From contig JAICLL010000007.1 in NCBI GenBank assembly GCA_025927475.1, positions 17,240-81,239 of the forward strand: a stretch of DNA of 64,000 nucleotides, given 5' to 3'. The translations under genes were made by a program, and so were the position numbers. This DNA is from Pirellulales bacterium (lineage in GTDB: Bacteria > Planctomycetota > Planctomycetia > Pirellulales > JAICIG01). The notes under the pieces were generated by a model. It worked only from the letters and a program-made list of their open reading frames with translations, searched no databases and was not told where the DNA came from. The first letter of the stretch is position 1; each line of letters starts with the position of its first letter. This document shows, piece after piece, positions 35,996-44,115 of this stretch.

Positions 35996-36600
35996 CACTC
36001 CGCGCTGCCGCGCCCTTCGACTTCTTCAATTTTTTCGCGCAGCCGCGCCATCACTCGGCTGCGCGCAATGTAAACGGCTCCGACGCTCATCTGCAGTTCT
36101 TCGGCGGCTTGTTGCGGCTTGCGTCCCTCGACGCCGGTGAGCCAGAACGCCCGCCAGGTGGCCTCTCGAAACTCCGCCCGCACCTGCTGGGCGGCCCAAT
36201 GAAAAAGCTGCCGCTCGTATTGAAGATCGAGCAGCCGTGATTCTTCGTCTTCGGCCGGCTGCGCTTCCAGCAATCGCCGCGCATCGCTCGTGCCGGTGGC
36301 GTTGAACTGTCGTTGCCGCGCCCGCAACGTGTTGATCATCACGTTCCGGGCGATCTGAAACAGCCAAGGCCGAAACGCTCCGCGATCGGGCCGGGCTTGC
36401 CATCGCTCGATCGCTTTCGCGGCGGCCTGAAACACCTCTTGGCACAAATCGGCGGCGTCGGCGTCTTGGAACCCCCGCCGCCGCGCCTGCCGATAGATCA
36501 GCGGCTCATAAATCTCCATAAACTCGCGCCAGGCTTGCTCATCGGACGGCTGCACAAGCCGAGCCAGCAAGCTATAGCGGGTAGTCGGGCTACTTTCCAT
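35995..36600 (-). CDS. ECF RNA polymerase sigma factor paired with a Ser/Thr kinase
   Basis: This protein of about 201 residues uses the ATG at 36600 (MESSPTTRYSLLARL); an upstream TTG is also open but weak. Region 2 appears at about residues 20-90 (QPSDEQAWREFMEIYEPL, LCQEVFQAAAK, PWLFQIARNVMINTL) and region 4 near the end (AAEELQMSVGAVYIARSRV). A KPQQAA turn is typical of the planctomycete ECF groups associated with kinases. It is translationally coupled to the kinase gene, so an FHA/kinase-controlled ECF circuit is plausible. Confidence 0.9.
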   Translation of the reverse strand: MESSPTTRYSLLARLVQPSDEQAWREFMEIYEPLIYRQARRRGFQDADAADLCQEVFQAAAKAIERWQARPDRGAFRPWLFQIARNVMINTLRARQRQFNATGTSDARRLLEAQPAEDEESRLLDLQYERQLFHWAAQQVRAEFREATWRAFWLTGVEGRKPQQAAEELQMSVGAVYIARSRVMARLREKIEEVEGRGSAE

Positions 36601-36723
36601 CGGGGCGGTTCTCTCTGCTACCGTTATAGACAACCGCCCGATGAAAATCTTTCAATCTACGATTGCACGGCGTTTTGCACGTGCGTAAGCTTTGGTTGAT
36701 TTGACCCACGACCGAGTAGCGGT

Positions 36724-37221
36724 ATGCCGGGGGATGTTTCGAAAACCGAGTTCCCGCCTCTTCTCCCGGGCGGTTTTTGGCCGATGTCGCTCACGGAGAT
36801 GCGAGCCAAGTGTGTGGGTGCTTTCCCATTTTCACGATCTCGACATCTGATTTTCGACGGCATTGAGCACCTTATCACGCGGCTCAGCACCGCAGATATC
36901 GCTGGGGAACTCTGGATCGACGGTAGCTTCGTTACAGAGAAGCTCGACCCCGGCGATGCCGATATTCTCGTTCGCGTATCGTCTCAGATTTATGATAACG
37001 ACCCGAAGAAACGGCTGGTCGTGGGCTGGGCGACAGACCCGAATCGGCTTTCAGATCATCGCTGTGATTCGTATCGGTGGATAGAATATAGAAGAGGGCA
37101 CCCGGCTTTTGCATTAAGCGAAGACGATCGTAAGTATTGGTCAGACTGGTTTGGGCATAGCCGCGCGGGCGTTTCCAAGGGCATTGTCGTTATTGAATTC
37201 CCTTTGGTGCATCATGAATGA
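36724..37221 (+). CDS. DUF6932-like nucleotidyltransferase-fold protein
   Basis: This 165-residue protein has a core motif, WIDGSFVTEKLDPGDADILV, placing G67-S68 before D78 and D80. That is the GS-(x)n-DxD signature of the nucleotidyltransferase superfamily, which includes MNT antitoxins and Abi toxins. The opening PPLLPGGFWPMSLTEMRAKC matches DUF6932. The gene is visibly lower in GC than its neighbours, suggesting recent transfer. It overlaps the next gene by 8 bases, so they form a two-gene unit. Its activity is unknown; target nucleotidylation of a tRNA or protein is possible. Confidence 0.65.
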   Translation: MPGDVSKTEFPPLLPGGFWPMSLTEMRAKCVGAFPFSRSRHLIFDGIEHLITRLSTADIAGELWIDGSFVTEKLDPGDADILVRVSSQIYDNDPKKRLVVGWATDPNRLSDHRCDSYRWIEYRRGHPAFALSEDDRKYWSDWFGHSRAGVSKGIVVIEFPLVHHE

Positions 37222-37444
37222 TTTAGCGAGAATTCAGGCGCAACTCGATATGGCGAAGAAGCGAGTTATTGCCATCGAGCAAATGTTGGCGGACCATCCA
37301 GAGTATCCGTCGATCGTTGCGAATTTGGAATCCGCAAGGCGGATCAAGGAAAAACTAGAGGCGCAATGCGCCGAAGTGTCCGAAAGAGAAAGCCGGTTGT
37401 CGCGGAACGCATTCACGACTACCGTTCCGCCTCCGCCGGATTGA
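37214..37444 (+). CDS. Small coiled-coil protein coupled to the nucleotidyltransferase-like gene
   Basis: This 76-residue, mostly helical coiled-coil protein starts MNDLARIQAQLDMAKKRV. Its ATG lies inside the end of the DUF6932-like gene (8-base overlap), so both should be translated together. It does not show the HEPN RxxxxH motif expected of an MNT/HEPN partner. Its own 3-prime end overlaps the end of the convergent sulfatase by 26 bases. Partner or antitoxin role is inferred only from coupling. Confidence 0.5.
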   Translation: MNDLARIQAQLDMAKKRVIAIEQMLADHPEYPSIVANLESARRIKEKLEAQCAEVSERESRLSRNAFTTTVPPPPD

Positions 37445-38891
37445 TCGGCTTGCCCTCCCAGAACCAAACTCCGTTTTCCCGCGTCAGCAGCCGCATGGCG
37501 CTGCCGGGCACGGGCGGCGCGTCGCTGGCCGGCAGCCACCGCGCGTGCTCGCCCAAGACGTCGGCATAGCGCGGGTCGTCGGCCAGATTGTTCCACTCGT
37601 GCGGATCGGCCCCGTGATCGTACAACTCCTCCGAGCCGTCCGCATAACGGATATACCGCCAGTGCTCACTTCGCACGGCATGATTGCCTTGATTGTGCGT
37701 CGTCAGCGCGGGCCACCGGCGAATCGCCCCGGCGTCGCGCAACTGCGGCGAGAGGCTATGACCCTCCAGGCGTTCATTGGCGGGCAAACCACAGCATTCA
37801 ATCAAGGTCGGATACAGATCGAGCAATTCCACCGGCTGAGCGCAGCGCGCGCCCGCCGCCACACCGGCGCCGGCAACGATCAATGGCACGTGCGTCGAGC
37901 GTTCCCAGAGAGAATTCTTGCCGGTAATGCCCTTCTCGCCCAAGTGCCAACCATGATCCGACCAAAGTACGACGAGCGTCTCATCGGCGCGCCCCGATGC
38001 ATCCAGCGCGTCGAGCAGGCGGCCGATCTGGCTATCGACAAAACTGATGCTCGCCAAATAGGCGCGCACCAGCGGGCGCCACTGGCCGGCCTGCCGCAGC
38101 CACGACAGCCGCGGTTCGGGCAGCTTCCAATGCAGATACCAGGCAAAGGGCGGCACATCGCCGCGATCGTCGGCCTTCACCGGCGGCATGACCAGCGAGT
38201 TGTCGGGATAGAGATCGAACCACGTTTGCGACGCGAAGCACGGCACATGCGGCAAGCGGAAACCGGCGGCGATAAAGAACGGCTTCGCGCCGGTCTGCGC
38301 CCGCAGTTGCGCGATCGCCGAATCGGCAATCTTCCAGTCGGCCTGCTCTTCGTCTCGTGACGGGAAAACGCCCCAGTCCATGGCGCGGATCTCGGCGGGG
38401 GTGGCGACCAGCTTTTTGGGCGGAAAAACCACCGCGCCCGAATCGCCCCAGACGTCGAACTCTTCGCCACGCCGCTCGCGGGCGATCGAGCCATCGTGAA
38501 ACACCTTGCCGGCGGTGAACGTGCGGTAGCCGTGCCGGGCAAAATACTGAGGCAGGGTGATGTGTGCTTGCAGCGAAGCCACGGCGCGAATGCCCGGTTG
38601 CAGGCCATAAATACCGGTGGTCGAAGGTCGCAGCCCGGTCAATAAGCTGGCGCGCGATGGATTGCATAGCGGCGCCTGGCAGTGTGCGTTGGTAAACAGC
38701 GTTCCGCGGCGCGCGAGCCGATCGATGTTCGGCGTCTTGACCTGCGGATGCCCCTCGAGGCAGCCGACCCAATCATTCAGGTCGTCGACGGCGATGAACA
38801 GCACATTGGGCCGACCTGGTTCGGCGGCAGGCAAAGCGCGGATGCAGGCCGAAATAAAAACCGCCAGAACCAGATGGGCGACTCGCTTCAT
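37419..38891 (-). CDS. Secreted sulfatase (iduronate-2-sulfatase-like)
   Basis: This 490-residue enzyme has a signal peptide (MKRVAHLVLAVFISACIRAL). The formylglycine motif is C76-N-P-S-R80, and metal ligands include the D36-D37 pair. WSDHGWHLGEKG, and the arrangement LCNPSRASLLTGLRPSTTGIY, place it with the iduronate-2-sulfatase-like subgroup, which removes sulfate esters from polysaccharides outside the cytoplasm. Such sulfatases are very abundant in Planctomycetes. It needs a separate formylglycine-generating enzyme, which is not in this window. It is monocistronic. Confidence 0.95.
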   Translation of the reverse strand: MKRVAHLVLAVFISACIRALPAAEPGRPNVLFIAVDDLNDWVGCLEGHPQVKTPNIDRLARRGTLFTNAHCQAPLCNPSRASLLTGLRPSTTGIYGLQPGIRAVASLQAHITLPQYFARHGYRTFTAGKVFHDGSIARERRGEEFDVWGDSGAVVFPPKKLVATPAEIRAMDWGVFPSRDEEQADWKIADSAIAQLRAQTGAKPFFIAAGFRLPHVPCFASQTWFDLYPDNSLVMPPVKADDRGDVPPFAWYLHWKLPEPRLSWLRQAGQWRPLVRAYLASISFVDSQIGRLLDALDASGRADETLVVLWSDHGWHLGEKGITGKNSLWERSTHVPLIVAGAGVAAGARCAQPVELLDLYPTLIECCGLPANERLEGHSLSPQLRDAGAIRRWPALTTHNQGNHAVRSEHWRYIRYADGSEELYDHGADPHEWNNLADDPRYADVLGEHARWLPASDAPPVPGSAMRLLTRENGVWFWEGKPINPAEAER

Positions 38892-39087
38892 GCGGTAATC
38901 CTAACACGCCGCGCTGAAGTGCGGTACCACGGCCCATCAAGATATTTGAGACCGTTATCCGGCCGACAGTGGGTAGTACGCGCAAATCGGCGGCGCTTGG
39001 CGGTCTATCGTAGACAGGCCAACGGCGCCTCGCGTGGACTAAGACGCCCTGGTTGCTTGCGTTGGTTCAGATGACGGACTGGCTCGG

Positions 39088-39366
39088 CTATAGCCCGATT
39101 ACGGCAGAAAGAGCCGTCAGGGAATCCGGCGAATCCAAGTTGCGATTGTTGGTAATCAGGACCAGTTGCTCTTCTTGGCATTTATGCCAAATCTCTTCGT
39201 CGGTCGAGGTAGCCGTGAGATTCACGTCCTCAAAGGCAAAGAGAGCCAATTTGAGTTCGTTCCAGAACTCGACCCAGGAGACTGCCTGCATGGCGCGGAC
39301 GAGGTCAGCGACCGGCCCCGTCATATGGATATCGGCGAGAATGCGCTTAACCATTGTTCCCGGCAT
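39088..39366 (-). CDS. DUF5615-like PIN-type toxin, possibly shortened
   Basis: This 92-residue protein (78-88 if a later ATG, MVKRIL, is used) has RILADIHMTG near the start and VLITNNRNLDSPDSLTAL late. Both fit the DUF5615 PIN-like pattern, where conserved acidic residues bind a metal for RNA cleavage. The C-terminus ends soon after DSL, where relatives continue with a longer tail, so it may be truncated. It overlaps the upstream DUF433 gene by 20 bases. Pairing with DUF433 suggests a toxin-antitoxin module. Confidence 0.6.
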   Translation of the reverse strand: MPGTMVKRILADIHMTGPVADLVRAMQAVSWVEFWNELKLALFAFEDVNLTATSTDEEIWHKCQEEQLVLITNNRNLDSPDSLTALSAVIGL

Positions 39367-39706
39367 GCCGCTGGTGCAATTTCGCCTTCAGCCGAGCAAT
39401 CCGTTGCTCCTGCGGTAGCGTGGGGTCGATTGCCGGAAGCAAGCCCTTAGCTTTTTGCGACGCGATCCCCTGCTGAATAAACTCTTCGGCTCGACGATCT
39501 GCTTCGACCAGTTCGTCGAGATGCGCTTTCACGTACTCCTCCACAACATCGAATTCAGCGCGGCTGAGCGTGGGCATGATCCGCTGAATGGCGGCAAAAT
39601 CGTAGCCGCGGTGCAGATAGTAAAAGATGTCGAGTACGGTAATCCGCGTCGTCGAAAGTTGAGGTCCGCGACCGCAATCGATGATTTGGATAGTTTCAGT
39701 CTTCAT
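39347..39706 (-). CDS. DUF433 antitoxin-like protein
   Basis: This is a 119-residue protein. The segment TRITVLDIFYYLHRGYDFAAIQRIMPTLSRAEF matches DUF433, a winged-helix-like antitoxin family found beside DUF5615 toxins. It precedes and overlaps the DUF5615-like gene by 20 bases, the usual antitoxin-first order. The C-terminal helical tail probably contacts the toxin. The two are likely co-translated. Confidence 0.8.
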   Translation of the reverse strand: MKTETIQIIDCGRGPQLSTTRITVLDIFYYLHRGYDFAAIQRIMPTLSRAEFDVVEEYVKAHLDELVEADRRAEEFIQQGIASQKAKGLLPAIDPTLPQEQRIARLKAKLHQRHAGNNG

Positions 39707-39937
39707 ACAAGAAACTCGTTCGCCGCCACCCCTTTGGTGGAAATCGTTGAGGCGTGTTCCAGTATAACAGAGAAGTCGAAACGGCCGACAGATCGACGAA
39801 CGCCGATATCGCTTCGCCTCTCGACCAACTGCGTAGCCCCGTCGGCGCCTAAGCGAGGCCCCGCTGGTCTTGACGCGCCGTACCTAGGTGGCCTAGGCTA
39901 GCGACCGTGTCGAGGTGGGCCGCCGGAGCAACGCGCG

Positions 39938-40276
39938 ATGGATTCCAGTTTGTTGTGGGGAGTCGTGGATCTGCTCATTTTGGAAGTTCTTTCCGATGGG
40001 CCGAACTATGGGTACGAGATCTCGCAGTTGGTCACGGGCCGCTCGCGGGGCTATTTCGAGCTGAAAGAAGGAAGTTTTTATCCGGCCCTGCACCGGCTCG
40101 AACGGCAGAAACTGCTGGTCGGGTCTTGGCAAGCGGCCGAGTCGGGCCGTCGACGCAAATATTATCGGCTGACGCCCGCCGGCCGCCGCACGTTGGAGGC
40201 GAAGCGCGCGGAGTGGTCAAAGTTTGCGACCGGCGTGCAAGGGGTGTTGGGGCTGCGGCAAGGCGCGATCGCGTAA
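39938..40276 (+). CDS. PadR family transcriptional regulator
   Basis: This 112-residue winged-helix protein has the PadR hallmarks LEVLSDGPNYGYEIS and LKEGSFYPALHRLERQKLL and ends with the beta-wing SGRRRKYYRLTPAGRRTLE. PadR proteins repress genes of stress or membrane adaptation. The ATG has a ggag site upstream. It is followed by a perfect 30-bp palindrome and a gene whose N-terminus looks like the permease prefix domain that often accompanies PadR, so the next gene is a likely partner. Confidence 0.92.
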   Translation: MDSSLLWGVVDLLILEVLSDGPNYGYEISQLVTGRSRGYFELKEGSFYPALHRLERQKLLVGSWQAAESGRRRKYYRLTPAGRRTLEAKRAEWSKFATGVQGVLGLRQGAIA

Positions 40277-40288
40277 TGTCACCTTTCG

Positions 40289-40318
40289 CTCCGCGAAAGT
40301 AGCGCTACTTTCGCGGAG
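40289..40318. repeat. Perfect 30-bp palindrome between the PadR gene and its neighbour
   Basis: The sequence from 40289 to 40318 is its own reverse complement (ctccgcgaaagtagcgctac, then the mirror). Flanking bases ctttc...gaaag extend an imperfect stem. It could be an operator, for example for PadR, or a repeat related to the ctttcgc/gcgaaag hairpin at 42923-42941. Confidence 0.8.
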
Positions 40319-40346
40319 TGGAAAGCGAACTGGCGGCAAAGCAACG

Positions 40347-41612
40347 ATGGACGGCGAGCACAGAATCGAATCGCGACTGCCCGCTCCGCGCGGCGATGAA
40401 CCGCCCGCTCTGCGCCAAGACATCGCCGATGAACTGAACGACCATCTGCAACAGGCGCTGGCCCGGGAGCGGCGGCGCGGCACCGATGAACAAATGGCGC
40501 GCAAAGCGGTCCTTGACCGTTTTGGCGACCCGGCCAGTGTGGCACGGAGGCTCTGGTTCGATTCCATGAAGGAGACGATCATGAAAGAACGAATGACGAT
40601 GGTGGCGATGTTGGCCGTCATTACGGCCAGCGTGATGGCGTGCGTCGGCATGTGGCTGCTGCTCGAGCAAAGCCGCCAAGCCAATGCGGCGGTCCTGGCC
40701 GAACTCAAATCGCTCCACGCGGCCGCCGCGCAACCACCGGTCATGTATGATTGGGCCTCGGCTACTGTGGCGTGCGTGTTCGAGGGCGACGACGCCAGGC
40801 CGGCGCCGGGCATGGTGGTCAAGCTTACTGGCCGGGCGATCAATCCCGCCGACGAGATCACGCTCACCGAAACCACCGGCGACGACGGCACGGTTCGTTT
40901 CAAACCGATCCGGCCGGGGCGGTATCGAATGGCAATCGTCTCGCCCGGCAAATGGGGATCTTTCCGAACCACCGAAATCATCATTTTGCCGGGCAACGAT
41001 TATTCAGAGCGAATCGTTTGCCCCTCGACCGTGCTTCAAGAGACGAACGTCACGGTCCGATTGAAATGGCCGGAGGGCGAGAAGCTCGAGCCGAGCGTGC
41101 GGCTGGAGTGCCTGCTCTATCCGAGCAACGGCGGCCGATGGATAGAAATCGACGGCGCTTGGTGGAGCGCGCCAAGTCCGCCGCAGGTGGCCTTGCCGAT
41201 CGGCGAAACTGGCGAGTTTTCGATGCCGCAAACGCCCGGCGGCTACGAGCCTTACGGCGACTATCCATCAGCGCCGGTCCCATCGCCAGGGCCGTACGCG
41301 GGCGCAGCCGCATCGTGGCCCAACCTGGTGTCGCCTCACGCGGCGAAATGCGCCGTCGCGGCGGTAGGGTATGTGCGCGCTTGGAAACTATTCGGCCCCG
41401 CGGTCGTACAAAACAGCCCCTATGCCGCGGCGGTCTCGACGCAATCGTTCGCGATGGTCGAAGAGCCTCAGCAGGGCGATGAGGCGCCCGTCCTCCAAGC
41501 GCATCCTGGCCAAGACAACGTTTGGACGATTGAGGTATCGAAGGAATTCGTCGAGCAAATCAACGCGGAAGCCAAGCGGTTGGCGACGCCGCCCCCCTAT
41601 GCCAGCCAATAG
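40347..41612 (+). CDS. Membrane protein with permease-prefix-like N-terminus, PadR partner
   Basis: This protein has 421 residues from the ATG at 40347, chosen over an upstream frame that overlaps the PadR gene. Residues about 20-70 are a helical segment (ELNDHLQQALARERRRGTDE, then VLDRFGDPASVARRL) typical of the HAAS/permease prefix domain linked to PadR. A membrane segment (VAMLAVITASVMACVGMWLLL) follows at about 85-105. From about 145 on there is a beta-rich region resembling a carboxypeptidase-regulatory/Cna-like domain (TETTGDDGTVRFKPIRPGRYRMAIV). Its role is probably to bind or sense in the periplasm. Its stop overlaps the next gene by 14 bases. Confidence 0.6.
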   Translation: MDGEHRIESRLPAPRGDEPPALRQDIADELNDHLQQALARERRRGTDEQMARKAVLDRFGDPASVARRLWFDSMKETIMKERMTMVAMLAVITASVMACVGMWLLLEQSRQANAAVLAELKSLHAAAAQPPVMYDWASATVACVFEGDDARPAPGMVVKLTGRAINPADEITLTETTGDDGTVRFKPIRPGRYRMAIVSPGKWGSFRTTEIIILPGNDYSERIVCPSTVLQETNVTVRLKWPEGEKLEPSVRLECLLYPSNGGRWIEIDGAWWSAPSPPQVALPIGETGEFSMPQTPGGYEPYGDYPSAPVPSPGPYAGAAASWPNLVSPHAAKCAVAAVGYVRAWKLFGPAVVQNSPYAAAVSTQSFAMVEEPQQGDEAPVLQAHPGQDNVWTIEVSKEFVEQINAEAKRLATPPPYASQ

Positions 41613-42075
41613 CGAAACAATCATCAGCCGCTCGCTTGGCGTAATCCTGGCGGCGTTGCCGGAGGGAGGGTTGATTCCGCGCGAGGAGCGGTTCGATGCC
41701 GTGTTGTCGTCGCTCGAATACTTTATTCCCGACGTGCTTGCGGAAGTCCATTATGAATGGCGCCGCGAAGGCTTGGATGGCGTGCTGCCGCTTCGTGCTA
41801 GAAAAGTAAGCGAGTTGGAAGCCGAATTGGTCGGCCACTGCATTCTCATCTCCGACCAGACCGTCGTGCCCTTCCACTTGCGCCTGCGAATCGATCCGTC
41901 AGATGACAAAGTATCGTGGTTGGAACTTCGCCTTGGTCAGCGCGGTGAGCGGGGAATGATGAGAACACCCTATGACACCCTCCCCGCCTCGGGCAAACTA
42001 TTGCAGGTCTTGGAGAATGCGACAGACCGCATCCAGTGGGCGTACGAAGTGACCTACGGCGAGCGACGTGGTTAA
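41599..42075 (+). CDS. Hypothetical protein, coupled to the upstream membrane protein gene
   Basis: This protein has 158 residues from the ATG at 41599, which overlaps the end of the preceding gene by 14 bases. It has no signal peptide or membrane segment. The sequence is an alpha/beta-looking mix (RFDAVLSSLEYFIPDVLAEV, VPFHLRLRIDPSDDKVSWLE, DTLPASGKLLQVLENATDRI). I recognise no domain. The translational overlap suggests it is made together with its neighbour. Confidence 0.55.
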   Translation: MPANSETIISRSLGVILAALPEGGLIPREERFDAVLSSLEYFIPDVLAEVHYEWRREGLDGVLPLRARKVSELEAELVGHCILISDQTVVPFHLRLRIDPSDDKVSWLELRLGQRGERGMMRTPYDTLPASGKLLQVLENATDRIQWAYEVTYGERRG

Positions 42076-42143
42076 TGCGCAGAATCTACCGGGCATCGCC
42101 GGTTCATAGCAGCCGCGCCAGGTGCATTGCTGCAAGCTGTTTG

Positions 42144-42881
42144 TCACCGAATCCGATCGTTCCATTGTGACCGCGAATACTTGGTGTCTACTAACGCTGC
42201 CATCCGCCACACGGGCGGTTCGGCCGCCGCGCCACTTAGTGGCCAGGCCGATTTGACGATCGAGCGAAGCTGGTCTGCTGGCACCGGCAGATTGGTGACA
42301 AACGCCTCGTGCGGACGGCCGGCGCGATAGTCGGGCTGGCGCGGCGGAAACGTCAGGCATGAGGCAATCAGCGGCAGCGGAAAATCGTAAAGCAGCGTGC
42401 CGTGATAAAGCAGATGGCTGCGCCGCACGCGCATGCTGTTGCCCGAAAACTTCAGCCCGCCGATCGCCAGGTCGCTGATGCCGCATTGCTCGGCGGCGAG
42501 GCCGTGACGGCGCAAGGCGGCGGCCAAGGTTCCCAGCACAAAGGCATGGGCCGAGTCGATGGCCCGCAAGGCGGGACGCAGTTCAAGATTGAGCACCACG
42601 GCGTACATCAGGCAACCCGGGCCGCTGACAATCGCCGCCCCGCCGCTGGACCGCCGCAAAATGGGCACGCCCTCGCGCCGGCAAAACTCGGCGTTCACTT
42701 CGGCGGCCACCGACGACGAGCGGCCAATCACGACCAGCGGACGGGCCGGCTCCCAAAGACGCAGCCACTCGCACGGCTGGCCGCCGCCCCGCTCGGCGAT
42801 TTCCTCCGCCTCGTCGAGCAGCGCCTCGTCGAGAGCCAGGTTTTCCTCGGGGGTGGGCAGCGTGAGTTCGAGTAAACGCAT
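42144..42881 (-). CDS. Lipoate-protein ligase A family protein
   Basis: This 245-residue protein uses the ATG at 42881; an upstream GTG two codons earlier is also possible. It carries the biotin/lipoate ligase fold motifs RRSSGGAAIVSGPGCLMYAV and AIGGLKFSGNSMRV, where the lysine of GLK would bind lipoyl-adenylate or substrate. Length matches LplA-type enzymes or octanoyl transferases without the accessory C-terminal domain. It would attach lipoate or octanoate to E2/GcvH proteins. The exact reaction (ligase, amidotransferase or LipM-like) cannot be separated by sequence alone. Confidence 0.82.
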   Translation of the reverse strand: MRLLELTLPTPEENLALDEALLDEAEEIAERGGGQPCEWLRLWEPARPLVVIGRSSSVAAEVNAEFCRREGVPILRRSSGGAAIVSGPGCLMYAVVLNLELRPALRAIDSAHAFVLGTLAAALRRHGLAAEQCGISDLAIGGLKFSGNSMRVRRSHLLYHGTLLYDFPLPLIASCLTFPPRQPDYRAGRPHEAFVTNLPVPADQLRSIVKSAWPLSGAAAEPPVWRMAALVDTKYSRSQWNDRIR

Positions 42882-42922
42882 CTTCACCCGGGATATTTCG
42901 CCTCGGATCGCGGACAGACGCT

Positions 42923-42941
42923 CCTTTCGCCGAGCGAAAGG
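42923..42941. repeat. Short hairpin, ctttcgc/gcgaaag
   Basis: A near-perfect palindrome, cctttcgccgagcgaaagg, with 8-base arms and a 3-base loop. It is related in arm sequence to the larger palindrome at 40289-40318. It lies between the lipoate ligase family gene and the HEAT-repeat gene. Confidence 0.5.
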
Positions 42942-42996
42942 CGACGATCGGCCAATGGCCGTGGATTGACTGCCCGCACCGGTTCTCTACACTTAA

Positions 42997-43038
42997 GTTT
43001 ACATGCCTACCGACGACGTTTACATGCCTACCGACGAC
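42997..43038. repeat. 21-bp tandem duplication across a start codon
   Basis: The unit gtttacatgcctaccgacga plus c occurs twice in immediate tandem (42997-43017 and 43018-43038). Each copy carries an ATG (43003 and 43024), both in frame with the HEAT-repeat protein. Either can therefore serve as start and the first seven codons are repeated. Confidence 0.9.
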
Positions 43039-44115
43039 CCCGGAAACACGTTTTCTTCCGCCGACCAGTTGCCGCCGGTCGAGCCGCCCAACCCCGGCTT
43101 TATCGTGCAACTGTTTGTGATTCCGGCGTTGATTGTGCTGATCATGTTTCTGGTGGGGGCGGGCATCAAGCTGCTGGTCGAGCACGACACCAATCCCCGA
43201 GCCTACGTCGAATTGCTGCGGCGAAACAGCGCCGCCCGGTTTCAGGCGGCCCACGACCTGGCCGACGTGTTGCGGAACCCGAGCAACGAAAAGCTGAAGA
43301 ACGACGCCGACCTGGCCGGCGATCTGGCCGGCATCTTGAATGGTGAAATCGACGCCGCCGGCATGGATGAAAACCCGATCAAGCTGCGGACCTATTTGTG
43401 CCACGCCCTGGGCGAGTTTCACGTGCCCGACGTGCTGCCGGTGCTGGTCAAGGCGGCCCGTACCGAGCGCGACCCGCGCGAGGCGCCGGTGCGGTTCGCG
43501 GCCCTCAAATCGCTGGCGGTTTGGCTGTCGAACGCGTCGGCGGGAGAAGCGAGCGGCCACGCGCAGCTTATGCCCGCCCTGCTGGCGGCTTCGCGCGACG
43601 AGCGGCCGCTGCTGCGCTCGACGGCGGCGTTTGCCTTGGGCGCGGCCGACACGCCCGAGGCCATCAGCCGTTTACAGCGGATGCTGGGCGACGGCTCGCC
43701 CGACGTGCGTTACAACGCGGCCACCATGCTGGCCAGGCAGGGCGACGATCGCTCGCTGGGCGTGCTGGGCGAAATGCTCGATCCGCGTCAGACCCAAGCG
43801 CTGGCCGCTGAAGAAGAGGCCGACGGGCGCCAGTACAAGCGAGATTTGATTCTCGTCAACGGTTTGCGAGCCGCCAAAGGGCTGGCCGAAAAAAACGACC
43901 AGGCCAATTTGGCGCCGTTGGTCAAAGCGGTCGAGCAGTTGACCGCCCCCGAACTGCCGCGGGCCATCCGCGTGCAGGCTGAAGAAGTCTTGATCGAACT
44001 CAAACAACGCAGGAGTACACGCCATGCCGACGAATCAGGAAGTGATCGAGATGCTCAAGGCCGCCTACAGCATGGAGCTGGAGACGGTGATGAATTACCT
44101 GGCCAACAGCATTAA
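43003..44115 (+). CDS. HEAT-repeat membrane protein overlapping the ferritin-like gene
   Basis: This 370-residue protein has a tandem-duplicated N-terminus. A membrane segment (FIVQLFVIPALIVLIMFLVGAGI) lies at about residues 34-56. From about 70 to 335, HEAT/armadillo-type repeats of about 30-40 residues are visible (LRSTAAFALGAADTPEAISR, VRYNAATMLARQGDDRSLG), forming a solenoid for protein contacts. The last 30 or so residues, after IELKQRR, come from reading out of frame through the start of the ferritin-like gene, and do not look family-like. The native stop may have been lost. Confidence 0.75.
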   Translation: MPTDDVYMPTDDPGNTFSSADQLPPVEPPNPGFIVQLFVIPALIVLIMFLVGAGIKLLVEHDTNPRAYVELLRRNSAARFQAAHDLADVLRNPSNEKLKNDADLAGDLAGILNGEIDAAGMDENPIKLRTYLCHALGEFHVPDVLPVLVKAARTERDPREAPVRFAALKSLAVWLSNASAGEASGHAQLMPALLAASRDERPLLRSTAAFALGAADTPEAISRLQRMLGDGSPDVRYNAATMLARQGDDRSLGVLGEMLDPRQTQALAAEEEADGRQYKRDLILVNGLRAAKGLAEKNDQANLAPLVKAVEQLTAPELPRAIRVQAEEVLIELKQRRSTRHADESGSDRDAQGRLQHGAGDGDELPGQQH

